From positions 12,648,001 to 12,712,000 of the forward strand of contig JAYKYS010000012.1 of NCBI GenBank assembly GCA_036924285.1: a stretch of 64,000 nt of DNA, in the 5' to 3' direction. The DNA is from Asterella californica (taxonomy: Eukaryota; Streptophyta; Marchantiopsida; Marchantiales; Aytoniaceae). The notes below the pieces were generated by a model. It did not search any database, had not been told where the DNA came from, and saw only the letters and a program-made list of their open reading frames with translations. A program made the position numbers and the translations under genes. Numbering within the stretch: the first letter of the stretch is position 1; each line of letters opens with the position of its first letter. This document shows positions 35,961-46,562 of the stretch, one piece after another.

Positions 35961-36064
35961 TGCGTCCATCGTATAATTAAACTAATTTGTCTGAAATGAT
36001 TTTCGAAGCAGATTCTACGTATATTTGATGGACATGCAAAGAACATATGCATGAAGGTTCACAA

Positions 36065-36113
36065 ATGCTGGTCCAGTTCACTTCTCTGCGGGAGAAATGA
36101 ACTGGACCAGCAT
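36065..36113. repeat. hairpin: 22-bp inverted repeat with 5-bp loop
   Basis: The arms at 36065-36086 and 36092-36113 (core ATGCTGGTCCAGTTCA and its complement) pair with one mismatch. The partner duplication at 45609 has only the left arm followed by unrelated sequence, so the right arm arose in, or was lost from, one copy after duplication. Confidence 0.95.
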
Positions 36114-36530
36114 CTGAGATCGGAGCCTGAGATCACTGTGCAACCGGAGAATCTGAATCTTAACGTAACAGGAGACTTTGTGGTACTCTAGTTCAGCATC
36201 TAGATCTCTCACACGTGCTTCTACCACTGTAACTCACATTCATCCGCGAAAAACTACAACAGGTCCCCGAAGTAGTCATGAGCAGAGCCCTCAAAACTAG
36301 AGCTCAGGATCCTCGACCGACAAAACGAATCACATCCCATCGTACACTAAAGACTACCTTTTGGAGAGGAGAGGAGAGGCCGCGTCACGATAGTTAGTTC
36401 TCTCGGTGCCGCGTTTGTCAACTCCTCGAGCTCCGATCCCCCTCTTGCGGCCAACCTCCCCCCGCTGCAAACTGTATCAGGAATGAACAATGCACTCAAA
36501 ATCTCGCTGAAGTGGAGCGGAATTAGGCCC

Positions 36531-36907
36531 CATGCGCACATAGCAGTTTTTGAATGAAACGAAGTTTTTCTTCATTTCCGAACCTCATTTAAGATTTAAC
36601 GTATTTATAGATTTTTCTTCCAAATAACTTGGAAATATGATGTAGGCGTACATGTGAATTTAAATTTTTGTCCAAAGTGTATTTTTGGAGACACGTGAGC
36701 ACACAATCATCATTTTGGCCCTTAAAGCACACAGTCATCATCTTAATTTTTAACATTCCTGTACGTGCGGGAGGAAGTCCATGTCACCAAATATATTACA
36801 CCTGTAAACATTTTCAAACTTTTGTTCCCAAACTACTTGGAGAGGGTACCACTACAAACCACTAGCTCCGGCTTTATTGAAAAAACCAAAACTGCTATGT
36901 GCGCATG
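36531..36907. mobile_element. MITE-like inverted-repeat element
   Basis: Perfect 20-bp terminal inverted repeats, CATGCGCACATAGCAGTTTT at 36531-36550 and its complement at 36888-36907, bracket about 377 bp of AT-rich noncoding DNA. A second, weaker copy of the right arm (TATGTGCGCTTGGGCC) follows at about 36960. No transposase and no clear target-site duplication are seen. A copy lies within the duplicate at 46086-46490. Confidence 0.55.
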
Positions 36908-36974
36908 CCTCCTTGATTACCGGACCTAGAAGAATAATATATTTCCACTACAAAAAGGTATGTGCGCTTGGGCC

Positions 36975-38070
36975 TTAGGTATTATGGGGTATATGAAGAA
37001 AGAGACCACAAGTCTGCAGTAGTTTCAGCTCTAGGTCTGTTGACTTTCTGGGCCTGTTTACGGCTTGACTTATGTACTCTTTTGTTTTTTATCAGGGCAG
37101 TAGCGCTTGCTTTTCTCTCTTGACCAGAAAAAAGATTCTGAATGCAGATGAAGGAAACGCGACATAAATTAAACTAGCTTGGAGTAGCAAGTTCCTGGAC
37201 AGTCTTATCTGATCATGACTTTCTGGGCCGAGATATATATATATACTCGACGCCAATCAACTGCAGAATCACTTACCAGGAAAAGAGGGAGGAGAGATAT
37301 ATATAATCGACGCCAGTCAACTGCAGAATCACTTGACCAGGAAAAGAGGAAGGAAAGATTTCAAAGATTGTCTAGATTTCATTGAACTGAATTCGAAAAA
37401 GAATAAAATAAAAAGATTCACTAATAAAGAAGATTGTCCCCCATGGCCATGCCTCCCAAGCTAAGTTGACAACATTATCCTGAGCAGCACTTCGAGTGAA
37501 CTTGGGCCTTCTCGAAACACTTTTGTGATTACAGACTTTTTCTCTCTGCCTCTGGCTACCTCCGGACCATCCGATCGACTGTACTAGCTGCTAGACTTCT
37601 GAACCTCAAGATCGTGCGATTATTTTTTCAGTTCAAAAATCTTGAAGCACAATGATAGGCATCTCACTGCTGAGCAACAGTTTACTCGTGATCATAAGTG
37701 CTTGCTTCAATTCATCAATTCATCACAGCGGGAAGACCCATGTTCGCGCTGTATACACATGCACTGATCATGACTCTTTTCGTGTTTGGTGCACTCCTAA
37801 TCAAGCTGTTCACGAATTTAGCATCGGAGAGCATCAAAAGGAACAAGGCACTGCAGATAATCTTATGGCAAGGTCGCAATTATAGAGATCCTGAAGTGAT
37901 GTGCCAGAACTAGAATGGTATGCAGAATTTAGCCTTCATAATGAAGGCAGCCATCTAGGCACAAATTTATTATTGAGTTCCCGGAGGTCTTATAAGCTCA
38001 TATAAATTCGTTCAACGTGAATTGTGAATTATTGTTTATCGTGTTCTTGATCCAAAAAATACCGCAAACT
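36975..38070. other. intergenic DNA, no gene seen
   Basis: The region is AT-rich. A tandem pair is listed separately at 37231-37351. An open plus-strand stretch at 37652-37913 has no recognisable domain. Confidence 0.5.
37231..37351 (+). repeat. ~60-bp tandem duplication (two units)
   Basis: The block GAGATATATATA...TCGACGCCA[AG]TCAACTGCAGAATCACTT...CCAGGAAAAGAGG occurs at 37231-37292 and 37293-37351. It has a few substitutions and a length difference in the TA run. Confidence 0.9.
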
Positions 38071-38073
38071 GAG

Positions 38074-38344
38074 GAGTCACTCACATGACTTTGCGGAATG
38101 CGGAACGGAGAACAAAGCGAAGGAGATTCCGTTGAAATATAAATCCAAAACTGTTTTCTTCAGAATTTAGACAATGTTCTCTCCAACTTCAAACTGAAGA
38201 TGAAACCGAAAGTTTCACTGCAGAATGCATGCGGAATGAATTGTAGAGTTGCGGAAAGCGGAATTATGAAGAAGTATATAACATTCGACTCTGACACTCC
38301 GCAAAGTTTATTTCGCGGAATTTTCAAAGTGATGTGAGTGACTC
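38074..38344. mobile_element. 271-bp MITE-like element
   Basis: Terminal inverted repeats GAGTCACTCACATGACTTTG (38074-38093) and CAAAGTGATGTGAGTGACTC (38325-38344) are complementary with one mismatch. They continue as CGGAA-rich subterminal motifs (GCGGAATGCGGAACGG; TTCGCGGAATTTT). The interior is noncoding. Flanks show no obvious target-site duplication. Confidence 0.65.
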
Positions 38345-39820
38345 ATGCATTGAATGTATGAAGTTGATCACAGACCAACTTTGCAGATAAGTACGCTATT
38401 GGTACACAGTTCCTGATGTCACTTAACAGTCAAGCTTGTTAATGTGTACAAAGCCAGACTATACCGATGTAGAGGCAGATCGTGACTGAAATGTGCGTCA
38501 AGCGTTAAGATCATCCGCGTGCCATAAAGTCTGATTTTCTGTTATGGACTCCGTCGTCTTCCGCCGAAACTGTCCGAATTGCAATTGCATTGTTGTCGCG
38601 TCTTGGAGACATATCTTTACGTGTTTTCTTGGACACGATAACCAGCCAGACCGTTGTACAACACGACGAGTAACAGTCCAAGCGGAAAACAAGTGGGCCT
38701 CGTCACAGGCAAACGCGAAATAGTCTTTCATAATTTTGGCGCAGGTGATATGTATCGACATATAATGGGTTGAGAATCTTTCCAAATCCTGGTCAAACGT
38801 TATCATTCTGAATACGATGAAACATACCCACTATTCTGTACTCTGGTGATTTATATATATCATCAGAATTCCACGTTTGGATTTTATCAGACACCTCGTC
38901 ACTTACGTGTATGAACGGATCACGGAGTTTTAATAATGTTTAAGTCATGACTGGAAACCTTACTGCATGTTAAAAGTCGCTCGTGTTTTAATCCCGATAT
39001 GAATCCACATTAAAGGGCAGCAGATACTAGTTGCAAAAAAGCCCTACCGTGAATGAGTCACATGCTTGACAGAAGGCACAGTCCCGCATTTAATGACGAT
39101 TGCAATAAGAAATTCAAGTTAATTTCATATTCCGGAACGCGGAGGTATTTGCATGGGGGGTTTAGTTGACAACTGCACTAATGTCAACTCAAACAGTTAT
39201 AACTGTTCCAGTTCAGTTCGTGACCCGGCCCTTTATTATTATAAAAAAAGAAAAAGAAAAAAAGAAGGTGGGGGTTGACTAAACCTCCACACAGCGAAAC
39301 ACACGGTTACACACCTCATGCGTGCCCAGGGGCTGCACATATATATGGTAAGATTTCTACGTGAATAGTTACGTCCGGAAACGGCTTGACTATTTCCGCA
39401 TTGACGAAAAGAGTCACGTAGTGGGAAGACATGAGGGAGAATTGCGTAGCACTCGACCAAGGGGATAGCGCTTTACTACTGGAGCGGGCCTCTTTTAATT
39501 TTCTCATATCCGAGTTCAACATGAGATCCAGATCATATACACACTATGAAACGGCAGTACAATTGGCTGTAGAGGCTTTCTGTGTGCATGTTATACGACA
39601 TTCATGAGTTATTAGACAGAACTAATACAAGAACCCTAAACGTTTCTGGTTTTTGTTGCGTGAAATAGACTATGAGAAATCAGAAATTAAAAGAAACAGA
39701 GGGAAAAACCGAGATCAATATAACAAGAGGGTGTCAGGAAATGGAGGTGCTCCGAGCCGAGAGAAATAAGTGATCATGAATGGTGTTCCTGATGTTAGCG
39801 GAGTCTCTTAGAGCAAGTAA
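38345..39820. other. intergenic DNA, no gene seen
   Basis: I found no supported coding sequence, RNA gene or repeat apart from an A-rich tract near 39242. AACCCTAAAC at 39633, a telo-box on the plus strand, lies about 190 bp upstream of the possible small gene at 39823. Confidence 0.45.
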
Positions 39821-39822
39821 AA

Positions 39823-40771
39823 ATGCGATTTGAGAGAGCGGCGGCAGAGTCTCATGCTACGAATGGATTGCACTGGATCTTCGGAGGTATCGAAGGTGTT
39901 GATGGTGAGTGAACTCAATCATCTCTGGGAACTGTATCTATGTTTTCTCTTTCATCGCTTTTCTGCGTTGTAGACCTTAGTTCGTTAATTGACAAACACG
40001 TTTAATCTGAGCATGCGAATTAAACCGTGTCCAAGAATTAGATAATCAATCGTACTTTTCTCCACCCGTAAATGTATGTCACTCTGTGTTCTAGATGTTT
40101 TCAGTCTTCTATTGTCGCAAGCTGGAGTTTCAGCCACAGCGAAATTATTAGACCGTTCAGCGACGTTCCGTCCCTATTTGATCTGTAGTCTTTTCTAACC
40201 CCAAGTCTAACAATTCCGTCTTTGTGTAATAGGATACTTTCAGTTTTCTATTGCCTAGCTAGAACCGAGTCTAGAAGGCACCTTCTGTATTAATTTGCAA
40301 TCTTTTGAACCATAAATGTAATCATTCGGTCTTCGTTGCACTTGGATGCTTTCAGTTATCTATTGCTCTAACGCATGATCTTGTCATTTCCTACGGGAGT
40401 CTCTACCGGGTTAGGAGCTCGATGTTAGAGAAGAAACTGTTATAACTGGTTGGTGACAGTAGGCCACTCAAGCCTCTCTGGTATATGAGAGTAGTATTCT
40501 TATCACTCTTCTAAACAGAATTTTATGAGTTTTCTCCTGCAGGAAACGAAGGGGATGCACCTCAGGAGGTACGGACCCGGTAAGAATTTACAGGAGATTT
40601 CTTAATTAATTGGTCTCTTCTCGTGAGATCATTTCTCACCATCCCTGGGATTTTTTAGTTGGACTGTTGTGAGCGTCTGCATAAAATCTTTTTCTGACAA
40701 TCCACAGTCTACCATCTAGCGACCCCAAGAGACCAGGAAGGATATTATGCACGATCAATTGTAGATGCTAA
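39823..40771 (+). CDS. possible small three-exon gene (60 aa), unrecognised
   Basis: An ATG at 39823 opens exon 39823-39904, ending at the donor GGTGAGTG. Exon 40543-40579 follows acceptor CTCCTGCAG and ends at donor GGTAAGAA. Exon 40708-40771 follows acceptor CCACAG and ends in TAA. All three join in frame to 60 residues beginning MRFERAAAESHATNGLHWIF. Good splice consensus at four sites in one frame is more than chance would readily give, but the product has no known domain. It could be a 5' fragment of a larger gene cut off by repeats near Copia-A, or a noncoding transcript. Confidence 0.35.
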
Positions 40772-41193
40772 AACCTAGAGAAATCAAAATAACTTGTAAT
40801 GCCTTCTATAGAGATAGTGTCATGGGAATGAGACCCAATCATTCCGGACGCATCTTATATTGCAAGCAGACAATAGCTGTATTAATATTCCAGCAGCATT
40901 AACATAAGAACACTCAAACCTCATGATCACGTAAGAGAAATAAAAACAAGAGTTCAGATTCCATGGGACAATCATGTTGTTCGCAATATAGAGTTTTCTG
41001 ACATGCCCATAATTAGTTGTAAGAACTCTCTTTTAATTTCGTTGACTAGATAAACAGGGTATTTGTTTCAACCTTGTTGTTGTTTACCTTAGAATGTGAC
41101 CCCATGTGCATACAATATTGCCTTCTCCATTCATACTTAAATACTCTGACCTCGTGAGATGATGTAGTTTGAAGCTTGAGCGCACCATGAACT
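40772..41193. other. intergenic DNA left of Copia-A
   Basis: This AT-rich DNA shows no supported feature. The last bases before the LTR are CCATGAACT, which do not match the bases after the 3' LTR (ATATG). Confidence 0.5.
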
Positions 41194-41594
41194 TGTTAAA
41201 TATCATTAGAGAGTAACATCAAAACTCTGCGGAAGGTAAAAAGATAAAAATAAAGAAGGAAGAGGTGACTTGTGACATGACTTGTGACGTGAGAAGCACT
41301 GTTACAGCAGTTAGGTAAGTCACTTTGAGGTGACAGCAGTTATGTACCAATAGTATATTAGCTCACATTCTTTGTAGAGTAGTATGAGTCGGAGGCCCTT
41401 TCTGTCTGTACCAGTTCTGAAGTCTAAGTAAAGCTGTACACATTTCTTCTCGGAATATTTCTGTTAAGTTCTCCTTCTGATTAGTTTTAAAAGGCTGATC
41501 TGTTATCAGTTCTAATAGGCTGGTAGTATTCTGTTGTGGGAGATAAATTCTATATTCTGAGAGACTTGGGAGTACAGTTCTCAGTTTTGTAACA
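41194..41594 (+). repeat. Copia-A 5' LTR (401 bp)
   Basis: It begins TGTTAAATATCATTAGAGAG and ends GTTTTGTAACA next to the PBS. Relative to the 3' LTR it has about 67 extra bp after ACTCTGC (41230-41300), rich in GACTTGTGACATGACTTGTG short repeats. Confidence 0.93.
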
Positions 41595-41606
41595 TGGTAT
41601 CAGAGC
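41595..41606 (+). other. Copia-A primer-binding site (initiator-Met tRNA 3' end)
   Basis: TGGTATCAGAGC directly abuts the LTR and is the standard plant copia PBS, complementary to the 3' terminus of initiator-Met tRNA. Confidence 0.93.
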
Positions 41607-41702
41607 TCAAGTTGCTCAAGCTAAGGGTTTAAAATTCTGATAATCTGGTATTTAGTTTCTGGGGGTTTTTTTTGGACTCATCTTTTTAGCAAGATAGCAT
41701 CC

Positions 41703-43015
41703 ATGGCTGCTACTTTCAATGAGTTTGGTTTGAAAGAGAGCACTAGACTTTCAGGTCTTACCAGTTACAGTTCTTGGAAACTGATCATGAAAGCCATTTT
41801 CAGTGAGAAGGATTTATGGGGTGTGGTTTCTGGAGAAAAGAAACTTGCTCCATTTTATGATGAGAGTTCTCCTGAAACTCTAAGATTCATTAAGAAGCAA
41901 ACTAGAGCATTAGCCAATATTCTGCTTGCTGTGATGGAGAGTATCAGACTTACTATTGAGGTTTGTGATACAAGAAGAGAAGCTTGGGAGGAACTAGCTA
42001 TCAGATATGATAATGTGAGCAAAAATAGAGTAGCAAAGTTGAAGAATGATCTACACTCTATCAAGATGGATGAGAGTGCAGATATTCATGAACACCTTGA
42101 GAAAATAGATGGTATTTCTGTGCAACTAACTAGAGCAGGAGGGACATATGGTGATGAAGATCTAGTTTCTATAACTTTGAATAGTCTTAGTACTCCATAT
42201 TTTCATTTTGTTTCGGATATCAATAGAAGAGAGAGTATGCCAACTTATGAGGAGTTGTGCAGTTTACTACATGAAGAAGAGCAGCTGATCAAAAAGTTTT
42301 TCTCTCAGAAATATCAAGGATCTGCTTTTATGGTGAAGACTTACAGAAGAGAGGAGCAGATATCTGAGAAACATGGGTCTTCTTACTCAGGAATCAAGGC
42401 ACAACTTTCTGCTCATTCTGTAAGAAGAAAGGTCACAAGATTGAAGAGTGCAGAAAGAAGTTGGGAACTTGTTTCTTCTGTGGAAAGAAAGGTCACAAGA
42501 TTGAAGATTGCTATGCTAGAAAGGCAAATGGAGGTCAGAATTCTACATCAAGTAATGTTGCTGCTCAAGAAGATGCACAAGAAGAGAAGGATGTTGGTAA
42601 TATGTTTATTACCAGCATGATATCTACAACAACAGAAGATAAGAATTGGTACATTGATTCTGGTGTCTCTAAGCACATGACCAGCCAAAGATCACTCTTG
42701 AAGGACTTTTCAGCAACAGCAGGCTCTAAGGTTACTCAAGCTGATGGTACAGGATGTGAAGTTCAAGGTATTGGAGTTGTGACAGTGAAAACAAGTGAAA
42801 GAGATCTGAAGAGTATACAAGAGTTACTCTTTATTCCAAAACTCACTAAGAACTTGCTTTCTGTTGGAAACATCACAGATCATGGAATGAAGATGATTTT
42901 TGATGATACAAAAATGCAGATACTAGATGGTTCACATAATCAGAGAGTTATTGTTTCAGGAAGGAGAGATCAGAAGTCAGGATTAGATATCTTGAATGTT
43001 GAGCCTCAAGTCTAA
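41703..43015 (+). pseudogene. Copia-A gag and protease, frameshifted
   Basis: ATG 41703 starts a UBN2-type gag (SYSSWKLIMKAIFSEKDLW, then IHEHLEKIDGISVQLTRAG). Near 42410 the frame shifts. In the second frame two CCHC zinc knuckles lie in tandem (CSFCKKKGHKIEEC, CFFCGKKGHKIEDC), followed by the protease motif WYIDSGVSKHM at about 42645. The paired knuckles share the nucleotide block AGAAAGGTCACAAGATTGAA and arose by local duplication. Confidence 0.85.
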
Positions 43016-43024
43016 GAAGTCTCT

Positions 43025-43725
43025 ATGGTTGTTGATTCTTATAATCAAGCAAGCCTTTGGCACCAGATATTTGCACACTTGAACTTTGGAAGTCTGAAAC
43101 ATATAATGGATAATCATATGGTAGAAGGACTACCAAGGATGAAGCTACCAACTACTGGAGATATATGTGAAGGATGTTTATTTGGAAAACAAAACAGAAA
43201 GAGTTTTCCAAAGGAGGGAGGTGCAAGAGCAAAAGAGTTGTTGGCCTTGGTCCATTCAGATGTTTGTGGACCTATGCAAACAAGCTCTATTGGAGGCTGT
43301 AAGTATTTTCTGACATTTATTGATGATGTGAGCAGAAAGATATGGATATATTTCCTAAAACAGAAATCTGAAGTATTTGAATACTTCAAGAAGTTCAAAG
43401 CTCTTGTAGAAAATCAAAGTGGCAAGAAGATTAAAGTTCTCAGATCAGATGGAGAAGGCAAATATTGTTCTAACCTCTTTACTTAGTTTTGTGAAGAGCA
43501 TGGTATTCAAAGGCAACTTTCCACATCTTATACTCCATAACAAAATGGTGTAGCTGAAAGGAAAAATAGAGTGGTTGTGGAAAGTGGCAGATCCATGCTG
43601 AAGGTCAAGAATCTTCCTAATTATTTTTGGGCTGAAGCTTGCAACACAACTGTGTACATTATGAACAGAGCATTTGCAGCACAAGACACCTGAAGAGACA
43701 TTTACAGAAGTGAAACCAGATGTGT
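43025..43725 (+). pseudogene. Copia-A integrase, broken
   Basis: The GAG-pre-integrase and zinc region (LWHQIFAHLNFGSL, CEGCLFGKQNRKSF) and the core (VHSDVCGPM, VLRSDGEGKY) are visible. A stop lies at 43485 and another at about 43539. The frame then continues with NGVAERKNRVVVESGR, giving the catalytic Glu. It ends at a deletion that removes the integrase C-terminal part and joins KPDVSQ to RT-proximal sequence. Confidence 0.85.
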
Positions 43726-45194
43726 CTCAGTTACCATGGGATTTGGTTAAGCTACTAGGAGGAAAAAGAGCCATCCAATGCAAATGGATTTACAAAACCA
43801 AGCTACAGTCAGATGGTTCAGTTGACAAGCTGAAAGCAAGGTTAGTAGCAAGAGGATTTCAGCAACAAGAAGAGATTGATTATGGAGAAACTTTTGCACC
43901 AGTTGCAAAATGGGATTCAATCAGACTTGTAATGGCTCTTGCTGGTCATTACCACTGGGAAACACATCAGATGGATGTGAAGTCAGCTTTCTTTCATGGA
44001 GAGTTAGAGGAAGAAGTTTACATGGTTCAACCACCAGGATTTGAAGTGAAAAAGAAGAAGGGCCATGTGTGCATTCTCAGAAAATCCTTATATGGATTAA
44101 AGCAAGCACCAAGAGTTTGGTATTCTGCGATACATGAGTTTTTGCACAGCCATGAACTCAGAAGATCAGAGTTGGATCCAAACCTCTATGTCTTGAAAGA
44201 TAATTCAAGGAGGATCATACTCATCCTATATGTGGATGATATCTTAATCTCATGAAGTGATAAGGAGTTGGTGCAACTACTCAAAGGAAAACTCAGCAAG
44301 AGGTTTGAGATGTCTGATTTGGGTTTAGCAAGATTCTTCCTTGGTGTTGATATTTAGCAGATGGAGGACTGTATTATGCTTTCTCAACAAGCATACATAA
44401 AGTCTGTACTTGGAGAGTTTCAGATGGAAGATTGCAAGTCATCAGCAATACCTATGGAGCAAGAAAGTGGTTTTGAGGAGACTACAGCTGAAAATACCAT
44501 TGAAGAATATCTGTACAGGAAATTAATTGGTAAACTAAGATATCTCATCCACACCAGACCTGATATTTGTTATGTTGTTGGAAGGCTAAGTCAATTTATG
44601 CATTGTCCAAATTCATCTCATTGGGTTGTTGCCAAGAGAATTCTGAGATATCTGAAAGGTACTATCAATCTTGGCCTTATATTTAAGGAGAGGAGAAGTG
44701 AACTTCAAGGCTTCAGTGATAGTGATTGGGCTGGAGATACTAGCAGCAGAAAGTCCACATCAGGTGCATGCTTCAACTTATGTTCAGGTGGAATTATCAG
44801 TTGGAGCAGCAAGAAGCAGAATACAGTAGCAAGATCTTCAACGGAAGCTGAATACATTGCTCTTAGTGATGGTTCTATAACCTTGATATGGTTAAGAAAT
44901 TTATTGCTGGAGATGAGAGAAAAGATATCTGGACCAACAGTATTACATGTGGATAATCAGAGTGCAATGTTCTTGGCTAACAATAGGGTTATCAGAGAAA
45001 GAACAAAAAGTTTGGAAACAAGGTTACATCATTTCAGAGAGAAAATTGAAGCTAAGATAGTCAAGCTGGAATATTGTCCATCGGAAGATCAATTAGCTGA
45101 TATTTTTACCAAAGCTTTACCAAAGCTAAAGTTTATACATATTAGAGATTTACAAGGAATGAAAGAAGGATGCTTTAATGAAAGAGGGTGTTAA
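43726..45194 (+). pseudogene. Copia-A reverse transcriptase and RNase H
   Basis: RT motifs are KWIYKTKLQSDGSVDKLKAR, HQMDVKSAFFHGELEEEVYM, SLYGLKQAPRVWY and LYVDDILIS, with a stop at 44255 just after YVDD and another at about 44357. RNase H follows (SDSDWAGD, STEAEYIALS, VDNQSAMFLA). The end ADIFTKALPK is typical of copia. Two stops prevent a continuous product. Confidence 0.9.
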
Positions 45195-45512
45195 ATATCA
45201 TTAGAGAGTCACATCAAAACTCTGCACTGTGACAGCAGTTAGGTAAGTCACTTTGAGGTGACAGCAGTTATGTATCAATAATATATTAACCCACATTCTC
45301 TGTAGAGTAGTATGAGTCATCGGTCCTTTCTGTCTGTACCAATTCTGAAGTCTAAGTAAAGCTGTGCACATTTCATCTCTGAATATTTCTTCTTCTGATT
45401 AGTTTTAACAGGCTGATCTGTTATTAGTTCTAATAGGCTGGTAGCATTCTGTTGTGGGAGATAAATTCTATGTTCTGTGAGACTAAGGAGTACAGTTCTC
45501 AGTTGTGTAACA
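45189..45512 (+). repeat. Copia-A 3' LTR (324 bp)
   Basis: It begins TGTTAAATATCATTAGAGAG after the polypurine tract and ends GTTGTGTAACA. It is shorter than the 5' LTR by the two indels noted there. Confidence 0.92.
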
Positions 45513-45522
45513 ATATGTAACT

Positions 45523-46558
45523 AAACTAATTTGTCTGAAATGATTTTTGAAGCAGATTCTACGTATATTTCATGCACATGCAAAGAACATATGCATGAAG
45601 GTTCACAAATGCTGGTCAGTTCATTTCTCGGCGGGATTTAGTTTCTGTCTTCTTCTTGCCTGTCGATCGGGCACTGAGATTACTGTGCAACGGGAGAATA
45701 TGAAGCGTGGAGATGTCTTGATAGTAACAGGAGACTTCGTGGTATTCTAGTTCAGCATCTAGATCCCTCACACGTGCTTCTAGTACTGTGACTCACATGC
45801 ATCCGCAAAAGCTACAACAGGTCCCAAAAGTAGACATGAGCAGAGCCCCAAAAACTAGTGCTCAGGAACCTCGACCGACAAAACGAATCTCATCCCATCG
45901 TACACTAAAGACTACCATTTGGAGAGGAGAGGCCGCGTCACGACAGTTAGTTCTCTCGGTGTCGCATTTGTCAACTCCTCGAGCTCCGATCCCTCTCCTG
46001 CGGCCCACCTCCCCCGGCTGCAAACTGATGTCAGGAATAAACAATGCACTCAAAATCTCGCTGAAGTGGAGCGGAATTAGGCCCCATGCGCACATAGCAG
46101 TTTTTTAATGAAATGAAGTTTTTCTCCATTGCCGAACCTCATTTAAGGTTTGACGTATTTATAGATTTTTCTTCCAAGTAACTTGGAAATATGATGTAGG
46201 CGTACATGTGAATTGAAATTTTTGTCTAAAAGTGTATTTTTGGAGACTTGTGAGCACACAATCATCATTTATGGCCCTTAAAGCCCAGTCATCATCTTTT
46301 TAACATTCCTGTGCTGAATCATGTGCTGGAGGAAGTCCATATCACCAAATATATTACACCTGTAAACACTTTCAAACTTTTGTCCCAAAACTACTTGGAG
46401 AGGGTACCACTAGAAACCACTAATGTGGGTGGACTTTTGAGCTCCGGCTTTATTGAGAAAAACGAAACTGCTATGTGCGCCTGCCTCTTTATTACCGAAC
46501 CTAGAAAAAATAATATATTTCCACTACAAAAGGTATGTGCGCTTGGGCTTTATGTATC
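45523..46558 (+). repeat. duplicate of 35971-36972
   Basis: Direct-orientation copy beginning 11 bp after the Copia-A 3' LTR. It includes the MITE-like element (arms about 46086 and 46468) and lacks the hairpin right arm seen at 36092-36113. At 46559-46563 it switches without spacer into BMS1-derived sequence (GGTGACAAGGTGTTCGCGCT, matching 21115). Confidence 0.9.
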
Positions 46559-46562
46559 ATAT

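Larger units (their letters stand above)
35971..36972 (+). repeat. ~1-kb duplicated segment (partner 45523-46558)
   Basis: The sequence starting AAACTAATTTGTCTGAAATG and ending GTATGTGCGCTTGGGC recurs at 45523-46558 in the same orientation, with substitutions and small indels. Both copies include the inverted-repeat element at 36531-36907. Beyond the right edge the copies diverge completely; the 45-kb copy continues into BMS1-derived sequence. Confidence 0.9.
41194..45512 (+). mobile_element. Ty1/copia retrotransposon Copia-A, decayed
   Basis: The LTRs TGTTAAATATC...TAACA bracket gag, protease, integrase, RT and RNase H in copia order. The PBS TGGTATCAGAGC follows the 5' LTR directly and the polypurine tract AAAGAGGG precedes the 3' LTR. 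The LTRs differ by a ~67-bp indel, a ~10-bp indel and several substitutions, so the insertion is not recent. Integrase contains stops, and the integrase C-terminus to RT N-terminus region is deleted near 43725. No matching target-site duplication is visible. Confidence 0.93.

Noticed and set aside
36949..36961. CACTACAAAAAGG as a CACTA terminal repeat
   Set aside because: It occurs only in the two copies of the same segmental duplication and has no inverted partner of that sequence. The better inverted repeat is ATGCGCACATAGCAG.
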